DNA of 64,000 nucleotides. It comes from Ruminococcus sp. GTDB taxonomy: Bacteria; Bacillota; Clostridia; Lachnospirales; Lachnospiraceae. Position numbers and translations under genes: made by a program. Location of the stretch: contig JACERV010000001.1 in NCBI GenBank assembly GCA_013911065.1, positions 124,001 to 188,000 on the forward strand, written 5' to 3'. Positions 62,340 through 64,000 of this stretch are shown here, piece after piece (positions within the stretch are counted from its first letter, which is position 1; every line of letters begins with the position of its first letter). The notes below the pieces were generated by a model. That model searched no databases, was not told the origin of the DNA, and was given only the letters and a program-made list of their open reading frames with translations.

Positions 62340-63237
62340 TTTTACATTGTGTGAAGTAAATAAATTCAGAGCCTACGGCGGTGCAAATGGGAATAAAATC
62401 AATATTCTTTATGAGGGCAATAGCTATATGCTTAAATTCCCGCCTGTCCCAAGCCGCAATAAAGTTATGAGTTACACTAACGGATGCATCAGCGAATACC
62501 TTGCCTGCCATATCTTTGTATCCCTCGGACTTAAAACCCAGGAGACCCTGCTCGGCACCTATACTGATCCACGCGGGAAGAAAAAAGTGGTAGTGGCCTG
62601 TGGAGATTTTACCGAAGGCGGTAAAAGACTCATTGAGTTTGCTCATCTGAAGAATACCTGCATCAGCAGCGAACAGAATGGATATGGCAAAGAACTTTCA
62701 TCCATCCTGGAGGCAATAGACGAGCAAACGCTTCTGCCTCCAGACCGGCTTCTGGAGTTTTTTTGGGATATGTTTATTGTGGATGCACTGCTTGGTAATT
62801 TTGACAGGCACAATGGAAACTGGGGTATTCTTGTAGAAGAACAGTCTAAGACGGCTGAAATTGCCCCCGTTTACGACTGCGGTTCCTGCCTCTATCCGCA
62901 ACTTGCAGCCAAGGATATGGAGGCAGTTCTGAATAGTGAAGATGAGATTAACAGGCGGGTCTATGTTTTCCCTGCCTCATCCATTGAGGAAGATGGAAAG
63001 AAGATATCCTACTTTGAATTTATATCTTCCCTGAAAAGTCCAGGCTGCACGGCGGCTTTAAAAAGAGTATCCGCACGGATTGATATGGGAAAAATATGCA
63101 CGCTCATTGATGAAACACCGACATTGCTTCCAGTACAAAAGGAGTTTTATACTGTGATGATTTCAGAACGAAAGGCAAAGATTATTGATTACAGCATGGA
63201 GCGGCTCATGAAACTGGACAAAAAGGAACCAGAATAG
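62332..63237 (+). CDS. HipA/CtkA-like Ser/Thr kinase, candidate toxin
   Basis: 301 residues, shorter than E. coli HipA (440), lacking the N-subdomain 1 and resembling CtkA/HipT-type kinases. ATP lysine likely in YMLKFPPVPSR (near 35), catalytic loop GNFDRHNGNWGIL (Asp and Asn near 160-168) and the metal Asp in IAPVYDCGSCL (near 181). In HipA, phosphorylation of glutamyl-tRNA synthetase causes growth arrest and persistence; HipT acts on tryptophanyl-tRNA synthetase. The target here is unknown. AAAGGAGG lies upstream. No HipS-like small ORF is seen between the two genes. Confidence 0.85.
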   Translation: MIDFTLCEVNKFRAYGGANGNKINILYEGNSYMLKFPPVPSRNKVMSYTNGCISEYLACHIFVSLGLKTQETLLGTYTDPRGKKKVVVACGDFTEGGKRLIEFAHLKNTCISSEQNGYGKELSSILEAIDEQTLLPPDRLLEFFWDMFIVDALLGNFDRHNGNWGILVEEQSKTAEIAPVYDCGSCLYPQLAAKDMEAVLNSEDEINRRVYVFPASSIEEDGKKISYFEFISSLKSPGCTAALKRVSARIDMGKICTLIDETPTLLPVQKEFYTVMISERKAKIIDYSMERLMKLDKKEPE

Positions 63238-63493
63238 GGGGAACTGCAACGCCGGGGGCAGTAGCTTAAACAGTCTTTCCTTGCGAGAGAGGCTGGTGTA
63301 AATATGGAGAAGATGCCCATAAGCTGACTACTCGGCCCAGCTTGATTGTATCTCCCCGGATGAATACAGCTTTGTATGGGGAATTAGAAGATTTTTCTTT
63401 GAGGAAATTGAGGGTGCGGTTTTGAAAATGATAAGATGACGTGGCAGTGGAGAACAATATGGTATGGCTTTGATGTGCTGTAACACGAAAATG
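63238..63493. other. Non-coding stretch after the kinase gene
   Basis: No ORF that I can support on either strand; the minus-strand 63-codon frame has only a faint S4-like IRGDTIKLG motif. Confidence 0.4.
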
Positions 63494-63530
63494 AGAAAGT
63501 GTAGGGCGTGAGGCTCTACACTTTCTCCGT
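63494..63530. terminator. Hairpin between kinase gene and protease gene
   Basis: AGAAAGTGTAG (63494-63504) pairs with CTACACTTTCT (63516-63526). A-rich on the left, T-rich on the right: fits a terminator, usable by the converging protease gene. Confidence 0.65.
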
Positions 63531-63618
63531 ATATTCCCTTAACTATGTGTCTGCTTTATCATACCATATTCACCCACCGATGCTTTTTTGTTAAAGCCTT
63601 CACTGTTAAACCCCTATA

Positions 63619-63999
63619 TCAGATATTCCGCATTTCCTCAAGAGTATTATACAGATTGAGTTTTCCGTACCCCCACTCCCTGTTAGGGAAAAGCATGGAT
63701 GCCGGACGTATAGCTCCCAGAATGAGTAGACTTCTAAGTTCATATGCATCGACACCTGTATAGCCAAGATCTTTGAGCATCCATTCCAGGAGAAGTGCAA
63801 CAGCCCCGGCAGTAATGCCTGTTGCGGTGCTGGAGCCTGACCGGACCGCAAAGCCTCCGCCTGGAAGAGCTCCTGTTATATTGATGCCTGGAGCTGCGAC
63901 ATGCGGGTTAATCAATTCATCCCGGGTATATCCCCTTCCGGAACTAAGAGCAATGCTGTTATTATTACCATCATAAAAGGAGACAACAATCACACCCCT
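63619..63999 (-). CDS. S8 family serine peptidase, C-terminal end (rest beyond window)
   Basis: The minus-strand frame is open to the right edge (reads RGVIVVSFYDG there), so only the last 127 codons are visible. The catalytic serine is in SGSSTATGITAGAVALLLEW, followed by AYELRSLLILGA and NREWGYGKLNLYNTLE, the end of the subtilase fold. The GITAGAVALLLEW pattern and overall look are like clostridial Csp/S8 proteases of the spore germination group; other S8 families cannot be ruled out from a fragment. Confidence 0.85.
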   Translation of the reverse strand, partial: RGVIVVSFYDGNNNSIALSSGRGYTRDELINPHVAAPGINITGALPGGGFAVRSGSSTATGITAGAVALLLEWMLKDLGYTGVDAYELRSLLILGAIRPASMLFPNREWGYGKLNLYNTLEEMRNI

Positions 64000-64000
64000 T

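Noticed and set aside
63266-63457. Minus-strand 63-codon ORF with an IRGDTIKLG motif like S4 RNA-binding proteins
   Set aside because: The similarity covers under 12 residues, the rest does not follow the fold, and no ribosome site is present.
1-64000. CRISPR array, rRNA or tRNA genes
   Set aside because: I saw no regularly spaced direct repeats and no tRNA or rRNA consensus. This was an eye scan, so a tRNA could be missed.

Overview
The window looks like a chromosomal segment of a spore-forming, anaerobic, Gram-positive gut-type Firmicute, most likely Lachnospiraceae (Blautia/Dorea-like; genus is a guess). Pointers are an alpha/beta small acid-soluble spore protein, an S8 protease of the Csp type, a T-box leader, AddAB instead of RecBCD, the indirect (AspRS plus GatCAB) route to Asn-tRNA, a double-cubane-type reductase with its ATPase activator, DUF1700/DUF4097/DUF3877/DUF4358 proteins typical of Clostridia, consensus sigma-A promoters and strong GGAGG ribosome binding sites. 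Most of the window is moderate-GC and tightly packed.

Left to right: 0-6 kb holds a cyclic beta-1,2-glucan synthase that is cut off at the left edge and is split into two ORFs, with the GH94 phosphorylase part on its own gene. 6-13.5 kb holds addB-addA and a small DUF1294 protein. 13.6-15.8 kb has a DUF342/FapA-like protein and a lone CheY-like receiver. 15.9-18.2 kb is a PadR-controlled DUF1700-DUF4097-PspC envelope module with a perfect promoter/operator. 18.2-20.1 kb has a spore protein, a WecB/TagA glycosyltransferase and a YitT membrane protein. 20.2-25.5 kb joins a PucR-type regulator to ftsE-ftsX, an M23 murein hydrolase and an S41 protease (division and wall remodelling). 25.5-31.9 kb is a T-box-controlled aspS2 - zinc-ribbon membrane protein - gatCAB block that makes Asn-tRNA (and probably Gln-tRNA).

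31.9-35.6 kb, on the minus strand, is a compact redox island: cysteine desulfurase-like enzyme, double-cubane reductase, DUF3343 putative S/Se carrier, and HgdC-type ATPase. 35.7-40 kb has an alpha/beta hydrolase, a GNAT acetyltransferase, a DUF5721 protein and htpG under a perfect CIRCE element. 40-48.6 kb is a complete sugar uptake and catabolism operon: RbsB/A/C-like importer, two different FGGY kinases, a DeoR repressor and a class II aldolase. 48.7-52.8 kb is a surface O-acylation-like set (SGNH, DUF4358, MBOAT, DHHW) in which the MBOAT lacks the usual catalytic His. It runs into rluF and a divergent ligA, then clpX and DUF3877.

58.5-63.5 kb is accessory DNA: abutting IS66 and ISLre2 remnants, an AT-rich KamA-family gene carrying the substrate residues of glutamate 2,3-aminomutase, a decayed SNF2 helicase, and a HipB/HipA-like toxin-antitoxin pair with a textbook self-operator. 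The right edge cuts an S8 protease gene. The best candidates for less-described biology are the sulfur/double-cubane island, the split glucan synthase, the His-less MBOAT locus, the HipA-like pair, and the structured DNA between the T-box terminator and aspS2.
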